From: Epichloe hybrida
Lineage: Eukaryota > Ascomycota > Sordariomycetes > Hypocreales > Clavicipitaceae
Assembly: GCA_019022495.1 (NCBI GenBank)
Contig: JAFEKR010000010.1
Coordinates: 744,001-808,000 of the forward strand
Direction of reading: 5' to 3'
DNA: 64,000 nucleotides
Below, one piece after another: positions 35,971 to 49,931 of the stretch (within the stretch, counting starts at the first letter, position 1; each line of letters begins with the position of its first letter). The notes beneath the pieces were generated by a model. The model searched no databases and had not been told where the DNA came from. It saw only the letters and a program-made list of their open reading frames with translations. The translations under genes were made by a program, and so were the position numbers.

Positions 35971-36518
35971 TGTAAGAGACCTAGAAGGTGTGCTAGGAAT
36001 CCCAATAGACCAAAAGATCCGCCAATGCTAGCCGTTGCTAACATTGCACCTTACAACCGGTTATAAGGCCTATCACCTAGGGCTCCATCTATAGTCCTCG
36101 TACACAGCGCCTTATAACTATCCTTTCCCTTCTAGAGGCTTGCCCTAAGCCACTTTAGGTCTCTGCTAGTACGTAACCTTCAAGGGATTAGGCCTAGACT
36201 CCGTGACCTCTAAGATAATCTAACCAATTGCGAACCCCTAAGGCCTAGTGCGCAAGCGCACCTGCCCTGTGAGCCTAACGTAAGCTACCTAGCCTAGCGA
36301 TTAATCCCAGACCCCGCGGGATTTAAACCTAGGACCTAGCGCAGCTAGAAGACCTATAATGGCTAGCATAATTATAAGAGACCTAGAAGGTGTGCTAGGA
36401 ATCCCAATAGACTAAAAGATCCGCCAATGCTAGCCGTTGCTAACATTGCACCTTACAACTGGTTATAAGGCCTATCACCTAGGGCTCCATCTGTGGTCCC
36501 CGTACACAGCGCCTCACA
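35971..36518 (-). mobile_element. TRIM-2, miniature LTR retrotransposon (548 bp)
   Basis: Two 146-bp direct repeats (35971-36116, 36373-36518). On the minus strand they start TGTGAGGCGCTGTGTACG and end CTTACA. The 5-bp TSD GCATT is perfect (35966-35970, 36519-36523). Just inside the left repeat lies CCTTTCCCTTCT, the complement of a polypurine tract, which sets the minus orientation. The 256-bp interior codes for nothing recognisable. It is largely free of RIP changes although it sits in RIP-saturated DNA. Confidence 0.85.
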
Positions 36519-36629
36519 GCATTTACATAGCCTTAGTTAAAAAGATATATTATAAATAGGGGGGGATATAGTATTTATATAATTGAGATAAAATTCTATA
36601 AAATTCTATAAATCTTAGCTAATAAAAAT

Positions 36630-36900
36630 AGCTAGCGCGTCCCGTTATGTGCATTTTGCACCCGTGCAAAGTTTGCACTGGCTTGTGGATCACACGCTTG
36701 GCGATATAGTCTCATTTGGCGCGCGGTTGGCCGAGAGTAACAAAGACTTCTCGAGCCAACAAGTTCACCTCTTTTATACACGCCGCCTGGCAGCTGCCTT
36801 GAATCTGGCGGCAACGCGGGGAGCTTTCACTTATCACTGAGTACCTTGTAGTAGTCACGCTTTAAAGGCGGAGATAGAGTACACCTGTTCACTTTAGTTA
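36630..36900 (+). pseudogene. GC-richer gene fragment in the repeat block
   Basis: An island of ordinary composition and no RIP signature. One frame is open from about 36634 to the TGA at 36838-36840 and includes HFAPVQSLHWLVDHTLGDIV and, near the end, LAAALNLAATRGAF, which resembles an ankyrin helix (ALxLAAxxG). Flanks are AT-rich on both sides. It looks like a single-copy gene remnant trapped among transposons, possibly related in type to the ORF at 13492. Start and end of the original gene are lost. Confidence 0.4.
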
Positions 36901-36957
36901 AGGGGTATGGCATGCTCCTAGGCGCGTAATATAGAGACCTACTAGTTTGTTAGTTAG

Positions 36958-37238
36958 TGTGAGAATAATAGTAGCTAGGTAAGAGGTATAGGGGCTCTAG
37001 TATATTAACTAAAGCTTACTACGTCTAAGTGTATTATATATATAAGTTACTAGCTTATAGCTAGTAGCTTACTAGTATTATATAGGCCTAGCCCTAGGAT
37101 ATAGCTTACTTATAAAGTATACTAGTGTACTTATATTATAAGTATTATTATAAGTAAGGCCTTATAATTACTCTTTTACTTATAGCTAGGCTTTTAAATA
37201 ACTTACTAGCTATTATATAGTTATTTATTACTTAGTTA
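36958..37238 (-). mobile_element. Gypsy-2 3' LTR and interior stub, minus strand
   Basis: 36958-37166 (about 209 bp) is the reverse complement of a Gypsy-2 LTR. It is followed by about 70 bp of Gypsy-2 interior matching the end of Gypsy-2A (29365-29436 reversed). The homology stops at 37238, where Gypsy-3 appears to begin with TGTAAGGGC. Confidence 0.75.
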
Positions 37239-37982
37239 TGTAAGGGCTTAGGCTTTGCCTAAGCATTGTCTATATAGCAGTTAGAGAGAGAAGTGGTAGA
37301 AGTAGTTAAGGTAAGGAAAGGAGGCTTATATAAGTAGCCTAAGGGGTATAAAGGGCACTACTAGGGATAGTCTCTTACCCTTTCTTCTTCCTCCTTAAGT
37401 CTCTTAATACTATATTAATACCTTATTATAGTTACCTAAGGGCTAGTCTATAATAATTAAAAGACTTCCTTTAGTTCTTTATAATAACTACTAAAAGATA
37501 TAATAGAAATACTAATAGATATATTAATAAATATAATAGGCATGCTTTAACTATAAGACTAACCTAGCTAAGGGATAATAACCCCCTTATCTAATACTAT
37601 AGTATTACTAGTAGCTTAATAGGCTTAATTTAAAACACTTTAACTTATACTTAATAAGTAAATAGTAAAGCTTATATATCTCTAATAATAAGTAACTATA
37701 AACACTATAATACCTTTAACCTAACTACTTATTATAGCCTAATCTAATACCTTAGTAATTAACTTTACTTTATCTCTTACCTTTAACCTAGTCTTAACTA
37801 TACCTAAGGTAAAATAAAAACCTATTCTTATAAATAACCTATATAATAGTAATAAGGCCTTATTTACTATATAGAGGTTTCTAATAGAATATAAGCTATA
37901 AGTAAATAAGGACTTTTTAAAACTAATAAGAATAAGTAAATATTGATTTACTAAAACTTATTCTTTAAAGTCTAGTCCTAGG

Positions 37983-39794
37983 CAGAGTATTGCACTAAAA
38001 CGTGTAGTGTAGTGTAGTATTTATAGTGTAATGTAGTAACTACACTATAAACTACACTACACTACAAACTACACTAACTATAAGGGAAAAAAAACTATAA
38101 TATATTACACTATAAATTTTTTTTCCTAAACTACACTAACTACAAACACTATAAATATAGTATTAGACTTTTTATTAGTTATTAGTATTTATAAGGTTAA
38201 AAGAATACTAGTTATATAAAAGCTTTTATTATTACCTATTTTATTAAATTAGTTATAGAATTTATAATATTATATTATTTTTATAATTTTATTATAACTA
38301 AGTAAGGTTACATATAATATTATACTTTTTTAATAATACTATTTAACTTAATACTTTATTTCCCTAATATAACTTAAAGAAAAACCTTCTTATTATATTA
38401 TTTACTATTTCTATAAATTATTTACTATTTCTATAAATTATTTTATATTTCTATAAATTATTATTATTACTTATTTTAAAAAAACTATAAAAAAACTACT
38501 AGTAAACTTAATATAAGTAGCTTAATATATCTTATTATAGCTTATAATAGCTTATAATAGCTTATAATACTAATATTACTAATATTACTAGTATTACTAA
38601 GATTACTAAGATTACTAAGATTACTAATATTATTAGTGTTAAAGTTTAATAATAAATAAATAATAAATAAATAAATAACTTAAATATAAATACTAGTAAT
38701 TATAAGTAAATTACTATAGTAAAAGCTATAGTTTTTAATAACTTAGTATTTTAAGGTTTTTAAAAATATTAATATTATAAAAATGTTTTCTCTTTTGTGT
38801 TTTTTTAAAATAATAATAAATGTAAAATAATAGTAATTATAGTAATAATAGTAATTAAGGTTATAAAAGTTATTAAAGCTTTTATAATAAGTATAATATA
38901 TTATATAAAACTAAGTCTTAGTATTATTTTTAAAAACAAGTTAAACTTATTTTTTATAGCTTATTTAAGCTATATAGGGTAATTAAAATAATAATATTAG
39001 TTATCTATTAATAAATTATAAATATTAGTCTATTATATTCTTTCTTTATATATTATTATAATAAGATATATAAAGTTACTATATATAACTTCTTAAAGCT
39101 TTAGAATTATAAAGCTTAAAGTAATATTTAATTAGTTTAAATAGTAAATAAATAGTTTAAAGCTTTTTTTAAGTTCTTATTATATTAATAATAATATTAA
39201 AGTACTAAGTATATATTCTATTAACTTTTATATATTTATTTAGATTTCTAATTTAATTTAATTATATTAGTTTAGGGTATTTTTTAATTAAATTAATAAT
39301 AAAAATATAAAATAATTAATAATAATAGTAAATAAAATAATTAGAAGGTTTTTCTTAAAGTTATATTAGTAAAATAAAGTAATAAGTATAATAGTATTAT
39401 TAAAAAGGTATAATATTATAAATAACCCTAGTTATAGTAAAATTCTTAAAAAAAGGTAAATATTATAAATTCTATAACTAATTAAGTAAAATAGGTAATA
39501 ATAAAAGCTTCTATATAACTAGCTTTCTTTTAATCCTTATAATAACATTATATAATAAAAGGCCTACTTTTTTTTTACTAACACTACATTGTAGTTTTTA
39601 TAGTTAACTACACTAACTACACTACAATATAAGTAAAAAAAAACTACAATACACTACACTATAAAAAAAAAAAAACTACACTATACTAACTATAAAAAAA
39701 AAACTACAATACACTACACTATAAAAAAAAAACTACATTACACTAACTACAAGAAAAAAAAAACTACACTAACTACACTACAAACAATACTCTA
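37983..39794. mobile_element. hAT-1a, non-autonomous DNA transposon (1812 bp)
   Basis: Ends CAGAGTATTG (37983-37992) and CAATACTCTA (39785-39794, last base RIP-changed), with a perfect 8-bp TSD GTCCTAGG (37975-37982 and 39795-39802). Sub-terminal blocks of about 150-200 bp are made of ACTACACTA-type units broken by A-runs. The 1.3-kb interior is the inverted counterpart of hAT-1b at 61254. It holds three direct copies of a TTACTATTTCTATAAATTAT-type unit at 38400-38460. No transposase frame is visible. Confidence 0.92.
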
Positions 39795-39802
39795 GTCCTA
39801 GG

Positions 39803-42800
39803 TAATTACTTTCTTTAAATAAGGTAATACTTATAATTTTAACCTAGCTAAATTCCTAGAATACCTTAGGTTTATATTCTCTAATTTATATAAATAAAAG
39901 ATAGCCCTTATAAAGCTTAACTACATAAAATAAGGCCTAGGGGAGCTATTTTCTATATTTTTTATTTACTTTATAAAGAAGCTTTTATTAGTAAAAGAGG
40001 ATTATTAAGGGAATAATATAAAGCTAGTAAAGCTTTAATAAGCACTTAATAAGTATTTAAGAGAAATTAGTATAGGCTAGGGTATTAGCTAAAGTATATA
40101 GTATATAGCTATTATATAGTATTATAAGATTATAGTTAATATTAAGGCTCTTACTATAGAGAATAAGTACTAGTCTTAATATAGACTATAGCTAGCTAAA
40201 CTTATACCTTAGACTAACTATAAGAGTAATATACTAATAACTAGGGTATATATAATAAGAACTTAATTAGGAAAATAAAATAAGCTAGTTAAGAAAGAGA
40301 AGGGTCTAAAGCCTACTATAAATATATAATAAGCTAAATAAGTATTAGAAGTAAAGTTAGCTAAATACTATTAGGAAGGATATTACTTATAATATAAATC
40401 TAAGGACTACTATATTTAGAAGTGTACCTTTCTCTTACCCTATTACCTATAGGTTAGTATTCACTTATATAAAGTAAATAAGAAAAGCATAAATAAGGAG
40501 GTAAATATTTCCTTTATAAAAAATAAGTAACCCCTAAGTAAAGTCTTATATAGGGGTAAGGAGGCTAACTATATACTATAATATAAGATAACTATTTAAG
40601 CTATATAGAGTTAGAGTAAGATATAGTATAATATATAGACTAATTACTATTCTTAATTCCTATACTCTTTAATATATATTATTATATTAATATCTAGATT
40701 AATTATAGTTATAATTATTATAATACTATAAGTAAGTTAGTAGTAAAATAGTTTAGCCTAAAGCTTATATATTTACTAAAGAGAAAGTATATCTAAACTA
40801 TAGTAAAAATAAAATAAAATAAAAAAGAGTATAGGAGAATACCTTCTTAATTACTTATATAGTATACACTAGAATAGATATTAATAGCTAGGAGTTATTA
40901 GTGTATTTATATATTATCCTAGGCCTTATATAAGATATTATACTTAGAATACTATAGCTAGAATATTATAATATAGTTATTTATATAGTAAAATAGTAAT
41001 TAGTTATTAGAGTAGTAAAGGGCTTATATATCTCTAAAGCCTTTATATATAGGGGGAAGACTTTAGTATAAGGGATTATTAGGTTCTTATATGCTATAAA
41101 AGCGCGCTAGGTATACTATAAGAAGGATACTTTTATAATATTTATTACTATAAGCCTTAGGGAGATAATAATAATACTATAAATTATAGTGCCTAAAATA
41201 AAGCCTAATAGCCTAGATATATTAATATTCCCTAAGGAGTTAGCTAACTTTATAGACCTTTTTAATTAGGCTAGAGCTAATAGCTTACCTCCTTATTAAA
41301 GGCCTTTTAATTACTATATATACTTATATAAGAACTAGGATAGGTTTAAACTAACACTCCCTTAGGGACTACTATATAATATACTAAGGGACTAGCTTTT
41401 AGAAGTTAGGCACTAGATTATAGACTTAATAGATAAGGGTTAGATTTATACTAGCTTATTATTAGCTATAGCTCTAGTCTTTCTTATTAAAAAGGCTAAT
41501 AAGGGTTAGTGTTTTTATATAAACTACTACGCTCTTAATAAGATAATAGTATAAAATTACTATTCTCTCCTATTAATTAAGAAGACACTTTATTTCTTAT
41601 TTTAAGCACACTAGTTTATAAAGGTAAATATTTATATAGTGTTTTATAAGCTATAGATTACTAAGGGCTAGGAGTACCTTATAGCGTTTTAAACTAGGTT
41701 TAGGCTATTTAAGTAACTAGTTTACCTCTTTAGCCTAGCTAGTGTACTAGTAATATTCTAATATTATATTAATAAGTCCCTAGGGAATATATTAAGGGAT
41801 TTTATTATAGTATACTTAGATAATATCTTAGTTTACTTAAAGAGATTAAGGAAAGACTATATAGCTAAGGTCTAGGTAATATTAGGCTACCTAAGGGCTA
41901 TAGGTTTATACTTAGACTTTAATAAGTTTATATTTATAGTAAAGGAGGTTTAATACCTAGGATATATTATTATAGTAAGTTATTTTATTTATCTAAACCT
42001 AGTAAAGGTTATAGCTATTAGGGAATAAGTAGCCCTAATAAAACTTTAGGAGGTTTATAGCTTCCTAGGGTTTACTAACTTTTACTATAACTTTATTAGT
42101 AACTTTTTAAAACTAGTAGTATTACTAATATAATTAACTAAGAGAAATATCCCTTTTTAATAAGGACCTAAAGAGAATAATACCTTTAATAAGTTAAAAG
42201 ACACCTTTATTATATACCTAGTAATAGTATAATAAGACTTAGATTTCCTTATAGTAGTAAAAGCTAATTATTTAGGAATAGCTATTAAAGAATGCCTTTC
42301 CTAGTAAGGCTAGGATAGTATTATATACCTAGTTACTTACTACTTTACTAGCCTTATATTCTTATAAAAGAACTATATAATTTATAATAAGGAATTATTA
42401 GCTATTATCTTATACCTTAAGGCATAGTTAGCTAAGCTATAAGGTATTTCTAGTCTATTTATAATCTATATAGACTATAAGAACCTAGAGTACTTTATAA
42501 CTCCTTAGTTAATATTAGAGTAATAAGCTTAATAGGTAAATATACTTATACTATTTAATTTTTATCTCTAGTATAAACCTAGTATATAAGTATAGTAGCT
42601 TAATACTCTTTCTTAAAGGGAATAAAACTAGGAAAAGGTAACCTTTAGAATAAGATATATTCTATAACCTATTACTATTCTATAACTCTTACTAATACTA
42701 GATAAATAGTAAGATAATAGTAATATAGTATTACTACTAGCTAGTAAGGTTCTCTTTATTACTAAATACCTTTAGACCTTATAAGACTAGGCTATTATCT

Positions 42801-44400
42801 TTAACCTTATATATAGTATTTAATTAAGGGCTATTTAAGAAAGGGCCTAGAGGTTTCCTATTAAAGCACTTATAAGGGAGTAAGTAGTAAATTATTTTAT
42901 AAGCGCTTATAAAGTGCTTTAGTTTAGGGGCTATACCTAAGTCCTAGTATAAAAGCCTCTTATAATAACCCTAATATAGTAATACTATAATTTACTAGTA
43001 GTAAAGTACTTAGGCTATAATATTACATTCTAAATCTTATAATAGTAGTTTTACTAGGATAGGATATTATAAGATATTACTAGGTTTATTTATAACTATT
43101 ACTACTATAGTAATTATAAAAGCTATTAATAATACTAAGGCTTACTAAAGCCTTTACCTATCCCTAACTAGTTTTAGTTATAGATCTTTATTAACTTTAT
43201 AATAAACTTACTAGTACTATCCCTAGAAAAGCTATAATATCTAATAGTTATTATAGATTAACTCTCTAAATTTATTTAGCTTAAGGCTATAACTTCTATA
43301 AAAGCTAAGGAATATATAAAGAGATTTAAAATAGTTTAGTAATAGTTTAAGGGGTTTCCTTAATTAATTATTATAGATTATAGTTTAAATTAGTTAGGAA
43401 ATTTTTAGATAATATTATACTCCCTAGTTAGGATTAATTAGTTACTTTTTATATTATATTACTTATAAACTAATAGTAGTATAAAGTAAGTAAACTAAGA
43501 GGTATAGGTAATACTATATATTATAGTCTCCTTCTTATAGTTTAACTAGCTAGAATATCTAGTTACTTACTAGCTTATAATTAATAATAGGCTATTTTCT
43601 ATAATAGGAGTTAGCTTAAATAAGCTATTATATAGCTATAATCTAAAGCTAGTCTAGTTATTACTAAATAAGTTTACTTTTATAATAATACTAAAGGGGT
43701 AAGTAATATAGTTTCTTAAGTACCTCTAAGAGAGTACTTATCTAGTATAAGCTATAATAGCTTATATATAATAAGGTAATAAAACACTATATTTACTTTA
43801 TATTAGCTAGTAAAATAGTTCTAGGTTAAAGATAAAGTATAGCTTTTACTTAAAAATATTAAAACTAATTACTTCTTATAAAAACTTAATTAGGTAGTAG
43901 TAAAGTATATAATTATAAAAGTCCTAATATTATTTATAGTATAGCTTAATATCCTAAGAGGTATTTACCTAGTATTTTATATAAACCTTATTAAACACGC
44001 TATAAAGGACTCTTTCCCTAGTTAAAAGCTCTAGGACTTTTATCTAGGACTAGAATAGGTTTTTATAAAGGGTAATAATAAACTTATTAAGAAATATTAA
44101 ATTAAGTAAATCCTAGTAGCTTAAAATACCCTAGGCTAGGGTAAAAGATATAATATACTTATGAAGTAAGTAAGTTATATATAGCTTATATAAAAACTAT
44201 TAAAGAATATAGTATAAATATAGGCCTTTAATAAGTTTAAGGTAAAATAAGGAGATATATAATATAATAATAAACTAAATTAATTTTAGAAAACTTATTT
44301 ACTTATAAAAACTCTTATATATATTTAAGATACTAATATATTATAGCTTACTACTATTACTTAAAGAGAATAATTATTCTCTATATCTTTATTTAAATTA
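39803..44400 (+). pseudogene. Gypsy-3 gag-pol remains
   Basis: The plus strand read through stops shows gag-like sequence, then reverse transcriptase (about 41280-41960) with LVFLIKKANKG, YINYYALNKI and VYLDNILVY (YLDD with Asp changed to Asn) at about 41809-41835. An RNase H and integrase region follows (about 42200-43800), then a chromodomain-like KRYNILMK near 44140-44165. Stops are almost all TAA and TAG. The RT motif set differs from Gypsy-1 and Gypsy-2, so it is a separate family. Confidence 0.7.
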
Positions 44401-44814
44401 ATAGGAAAGTTTATATAAGTATATATTACCTTTATTTAAAGTTAGTGCTTTACTAATATAGCTATAGTATATTTACTAGGTAATAGTTATAATATAAAGA
44501 GTTATTTACTAGGGATATAACCTAGGTTTTAAATAATATAAGTAAGGTTAGTATATAAAGTATATATAAGTAAGGGTATAATAGAAGTATAAGTAAAGGA
44601 ATAGTAAGTAAGAATAGTAACCCTAGTAAAATAAGGAATATTATTTCTAGCTAAGGGTTAGCTAGCTTTAGGGTTTTTAAGGGTATATTTAAGAGAAAAA
44701 CTTACTAACCTTAACTTAAAGGGAAAATAAGTAAGCTACTAGTAATAATAGGAAGGGGAGTTATTACCTAACTTAGTAATTTAATAATAGTATTAGTTCT
44801 TACTATAGTAATAA

Positions 44815-47800
44815 TGTGAGGCCCCACTCACAACAATAGGTGCACTTGCGCACCCCACGGGCTAGCGAGGCCCTAGGGCTAGGTCCACGTGACACTAGCA
44901 AGTCGCTAGCTATAAGGCAGCGACTCGCATATATAACACATTTAGACCTAGTAAGCTTTAGTTAATATACTAGAGCCCCTATACCTCTTGCCTAGCTACT
45001 ATTATTCTTATAATTCTAAAGCTTCTCTTACTAGCTACCTAAGAGTAATATAGGGAAGAGAATTACTTAATTTACTAGAGTAATATTAGATAATAACCTA
45101 ACCCTAATAGATAAGAGTTATACCTAATTAAATAAGGGTAATACTATAGGTAATAGATATACTATATACTAATAAAACCACGCTTATAATAAGACTCTTT
45201 ATCCCTTATAGTAAAGCTATAGTAACACTAGAGTAAATTACTTAGCTAGAAAAACTCTAAAGATTATAAGAATAAGAATAAGAGCTTATTAACCTTATTA
45301 AAGGTAACTTAAGGGAAGTATAAGGAAAAAGTAAGTAAAGAGCTAGCCTCTCCTTAAGTAATAGTAGCTAAGAGATTAAAGTTAAGAATATTACTAAGCT
45401 TTAATACCTTATAAACCCCTAGAAGTATAAGATATAAATAAATAACCTAAACTATGCCTTTAATAAGGTAAAGAAAAAATACTAATATAATTACTAAAAG
45501 ATTCTTTTTACACTTAACTATATATATACTAACTATAGGGTAAGATAGGATAAATACCTTAATAAATAATAGGCTAATAGCTAGGATAATCTTAAGGATA
45601 ATTAGGATAAATTCTAGACTTAGATACTTATACTACTTAAGAACTCTATAAACTATAATACCTAAATAGCTATATAGCTTAAGAATATAAAGTAATATAA
45701 GGGCTAAAGCCTTATTAAATTTAGTATTTTCCTAGATTTACTAAAGATATACCTAGAAAAAGCCCTAGAAAAGTCTTATACCCTTATGTTTTTTATAAAG
45801 TTACTCCCTAATCTATAGGATTATATTAACTTATATACCTTTATTACTAGGAAAATATAAGAGAAGGTTATATAACTTACCTAGTGATTTTAGAAGGCTA
45901 TGCTAAAGAGTAAGTAAAAGCCTAAGTATTTAGGAAATAAGGGATTATATAAGAATCCCTAATATTATAGAAATAACTTACCCTAAGGTTATAGGCTATA
46001 TAGAGATTAAAGGAATAAAGACTAAAAAAAGGGCCTAGCTATATACTTAAATAATAGTAAAGTTAGGGATAAAAGATAATATTTTAATTATAATAGCTTA
46101 GATTACCTTATAAATAAATATAATAAGCTAAGGAAAAATCCCTAAGATAAATAGGGAAACTTCCTAAGGTAAAAGTAAAGGCCCTTACCTTTGCCTTAAA
46201 TACTAAGGTACTAATTAGGTATTAATTCTATATACTAGTTACTATTTATAGGTATAAAGATATTAAAATAGTAGTAAATCTAGATAGCTATGCTAAGCTT
46301 AATATTATTAGTATTAAATTTATAAGAAACTATAAGCTTAATTAGGCTAAGGCTATAGTACTTATTCTCTAAGTAATAAGGGCCCTTATAGTCCCTTAAT
46401 ATAGTATTTATAAAGTACTTATTACTATTAAAGACTTAAGAGAGAAAGAAAAAAACCTTAAGCTACTATATATAGCTATAGATAAAGACCTAAGAGTAAG
46501 GGAAAGCCTTATCTTAATTAGGATATATATACTTACTAAAGAATATATATATCTTTATTTATACTTATAAGAGTAATAGTTTAAGAAAAAGAAAATAGCC
46601 TTTTTACTTATAACTCCCTATAAGTTTATAAAGGTAATATATAATAAGGCTATTATATATACTATTATAGAAGTTATAAAAGATAAGTTTATTACCCTTA
46701 AAGATAATAAGGAAGTAAAAGTATATAGAACTATTAAGAATATCCCTAAGAAACTATATAAGTTTAAAGATATATTTATAGTAAATAAAGTAAGTAATTT
46801 ACTATTAAGAAAGAAAACTAATTATATAATTAACCTAATACCTAAGGCTATGCCCCTATATAAACTAATTTACTTTATCTCCTAAAGTAAGTTAAAGGAG
46901 CTTTATAAATATATTAATAAAAACCTATAGAAAGGCTAGATAAGACTCTCTAAGAGCCTTATAGGTATACTTATCCTATTTATACTAAAGAAAGATAAAA
47001 TACTTTAACTATATATAAATTATTAGGGACTTAATAAAGTAATATAAAAGAATTACTATACTCTTTCCTTAATTTTAGAGATCTTAGACTAATACTAAGG
47101 AGTTTATTACTTCTTAAAGATTAATATTAAGAATACTTACTATTAAATTTATATTAAAAAGAGTAATAAGTAAAAGACTATATTTTATACCTATTATAAA
47201 TACTATAAATATCTTATAATACCCTTTAAGCTAACTAATATACTAGTTACTTTTTAAAGCTATATTTATAAAGTGCTTTATAGGCTAGTAAACACTATTT
47301 ATATAGTATATCTAAATAATATCCTTATTTTCTGAAAAATATAAGAGAAGTATACTATATATATTAAGGAAGTTTTAGAATATATAAGGTTAGTAAAGTT
47401 ATATATAAAACCCTTAAAGTGTTTATTTTACTAGGAATTAGTAAAATTCCTAGGGTTTATTTTATTAGTTAATAGTATTTTAATAGATATATATAAAGTA
47501 AATATAATCTAAGACTAGAAGAAGCCTATAAGCTTTAAAGATATATAGTCTTTCCTAGGATTTTATAACTTTTACTAAAGGTTTATTTACTAATACTCTA
47601 GGATTATAATACTATTATATATACTAATAAAAGGTAGTTAAAATAGTGTTTAAACTAGGAAGTTTATATTTAAGAAAAGAAAATAGCTAGTGTTTAACTA
47701 GCTAAAAAATACCTTTTAATAAGTGCCTTTTCTCTATTATTATAACTTAAGTTAGCTAGTATATATTAAGATAAATACTTTAGTCTTTATAATAGTAAGA

Positions 47801-48734
47801 ATCTTATCTTAGTAAGATAATAAGGGCTAATAGTATTCTATAGTATTTTAGTTAAGGAAGTTTATAAACACTAAATATAATTATAGTATAGTAAATTAGG
47901 AGCTACTTACTATAGTAAAGTTATTTAAATACTAGTAATACTATATTAAAGGTATAGTAACTTTAGTAAAGGTTTTATTAGATTACTATAACTTATAGAC
48001 TTTTATAAAGTAATAAAAGCTAAATAAAAGGTAAGCTAAATAGTGTATATTTCTTTACCTCTTTTACTTTATAATTAAGTATAAACCTAGGAAGAGTAAC
48101 CTAGTAAATATACTATTAAGATAGTTTAATTATAAAGGTAAACCCTTAATAAATAAGTTACTTTTACTAGAGCTTTAAAAGAAAATAGTAGTTACTAAAG
48201 AACTAGTAAAAGAAAAGATACTAATATATAAGAGAAGATATAGTAAGATACCTTTAGGGGAGGAAAATACCCTAGTCTTAATATATTAAAGAAAATATAG
48301 TAAAATGCCTTTAAGGGAGAAAAATACCCTAGTCTTAGTAAAGAGACTTAGTAAAATGCCTTTAGAGAAGGAAAATACCCTAGCTACTATAGAGAGAGCT
48401 CTAGAGGATAGAGTAGCTTAGTTAAAAGGCTAGTTAGCTACTATAAATCTAGTAAAAGATTAGCTAAATAAGGGTAATTTCTAGGAGAAAGTAGCGTGTG
48501 TTTAAGATATTAGTGTAATATAAGAGATATAGGAGACTATTACGCTACTAAATCCTTACTAATCTAGGCTAAATAAACTATTAGTGTAATTACTATAAAA
48601 GGTATAGGATTAAGATCTAAATTTATAAAGGTAAAATAGTAAGATTAATAATTCTTTAGTAAAAGATAAGGGAAAAGCTAGTCTATAGTTATATAATATA
48701 AGAGGTTTTCTAATATACTAAGACTAAGTAGTTA
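44815..48734 (+). mobile_element. Gypsy-2B, 5' half of a second Gypsy-2 copy
   Basis: A 198-bp LTR (44815-45012) starting TGTGAGGCCCCACTCACAAC, then interior that parallels Gypsy-2A from 21344, including RT near 46840-47520 with YLNN where YLDD is expected. It lacks hAT-2 and keeps a single CCCTTATA at 45203-45210. Homology to Gypsy-2A breaks at 48734 (the 26826 position in 2A), where the Copia LTR begins. The other half should lie beyond the right edge. Confidence 0.85.
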
Positions 48735-49661
48735 TGTTAAAAATAAGACCTATTTTTAGCCCTTTCTAGTTAAAGGACCTTTCTATTACTAGCTTGCATT
48801 GCAAGCCTAACAGCTGCACTGCAGCTGTTAACGGTCGCGAAGGTAGCTGTCAATGGCTACGTTGCAGCTGTTAACAGCTGCGACCGACCGTGTGGATAAC
48901 TAATCCAAATCAATTATCAATTGTGGATTATTCAATTGCGTTGTGGCTACAAGCGCAGCTACAACCGCAGCGCCACTAGTAATTAGGTAAGCTAAGGTGA
49001 CGTAAGCAAGTTACCCTATAGCTATCTTTGACAGCGATTTTCTCTTTAACTAGAGGTTATACAAAAGTCTTATATATAGCAAATTAAAGCTAGAAGACAG
49101 GGCTTTTATTTTATATAGGAATATTTTTTAGACTAAAATTTGGTGCATATGGGTTACTAGTTTATATAGTGGTAAGTCGATTTTTTAGATTTTACATATA
49201 AATGAATTTTATGGAAAATTAAAAGTGGCCCTTAAGACCTCTCTAACAGCCCGGATCCACTAATACGGTTAGTAGGTATATAAGAGAAAGAAGATCTTTT
49301 TAACCTAGCTAGATAGCTAGACCTCTTAATCTAACAGCCGCATTGCCCGTATAACATCACTAAAATCAATTCTATTAGTATATAAGATATTGTAAAAGTT
49401 ATCTAGATTGAATTTAATTAGTTAATAACTGCTAAAACCTTCCGTTACGTTGCGTTAAATAATTTAACGTGGTGGTTTTACTAGTCCCTAACCGTAGAGC
49501 TACACCTGTATAGCTGTTGCTAGATGGCAACTAGCTCCCTATATTTTAATATGTTATGAGCCTAGCCTATTACTATAAAATTCTTTCTAGTGCACTTTAC
49601 GTACGGTTACAGAAGACTTCCCTTCTATAAAACAGGAAGGACCTGTGAGATAGAAGCTATT

Positions 49662-49931
49662 TGTCAGGAGCGCAGAGGTCAAAGATAGGATGTTCATCGA
49701 AGCAGGTCTTCGGAGAACCTTTAGGCCATGCGGATAATAAAGAGGCTAGCTAGCTATAAGATAGCCACATGCTTATAAAGCAAGGTATTTATTAAAGACT
49801 ACGTATATTATTAGTGCTAGGTTAGAGATTAAAACCTTTATATACCTACCCTTAGCTAGTATTTATCTAGTAGTAACTATAATAGTCTTAGCTATTACTT
49901 TATTCTTAACCTTTTAGTATAAGCTATAATA
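49662..49931 (+). repeat. Gypsy-1 5' LTR
   Basis: 270 bp. The 5' half is nearly unmutated, the 3' end is RIP-changed (GTATAAGCTATAATA for GTGCAAGCCGTGACA). Confidence 0.9.

Larger units (their letters stand above)
37239..44814 (+). mobile_element. Gypsy-3, a second Ty3/Gypsy chromovirus type (3' end not seen)
   Basis: Begins TGTAAGGGCTTAGG at 37239, right where Gypsy-2 homology breaks, after AGTTA (AGCTA in the intact Gypsy-2A), a likely 5-bp target. It carries a hAT-1 copy at 37983-39794. Pol is readable through stops to about 44400. A GGAAGGGGAG tract lies near 44750, but no second TGTAAGGGC follows; Gypsy-2B begins at 44815, so the 3' LTR was probably displaced beyond the window or lost. 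Confidence 0.7.

Noticed and set aside
29857..36329. tRNA-like B boxes (GGTTTAAACCA and GGTTTAAATCC) suggesting SINEs
   Set aside because: No A box at proper spacing, and the flanking direct repeats with 5-bp TSDs show these are interiors of TRIM elements instead.
36632..36814. 60-codon minus ORF in the GC-richer island
   Set aside because: The plus frame across the same bases looks more protein-like and the minus ORF has no motif.
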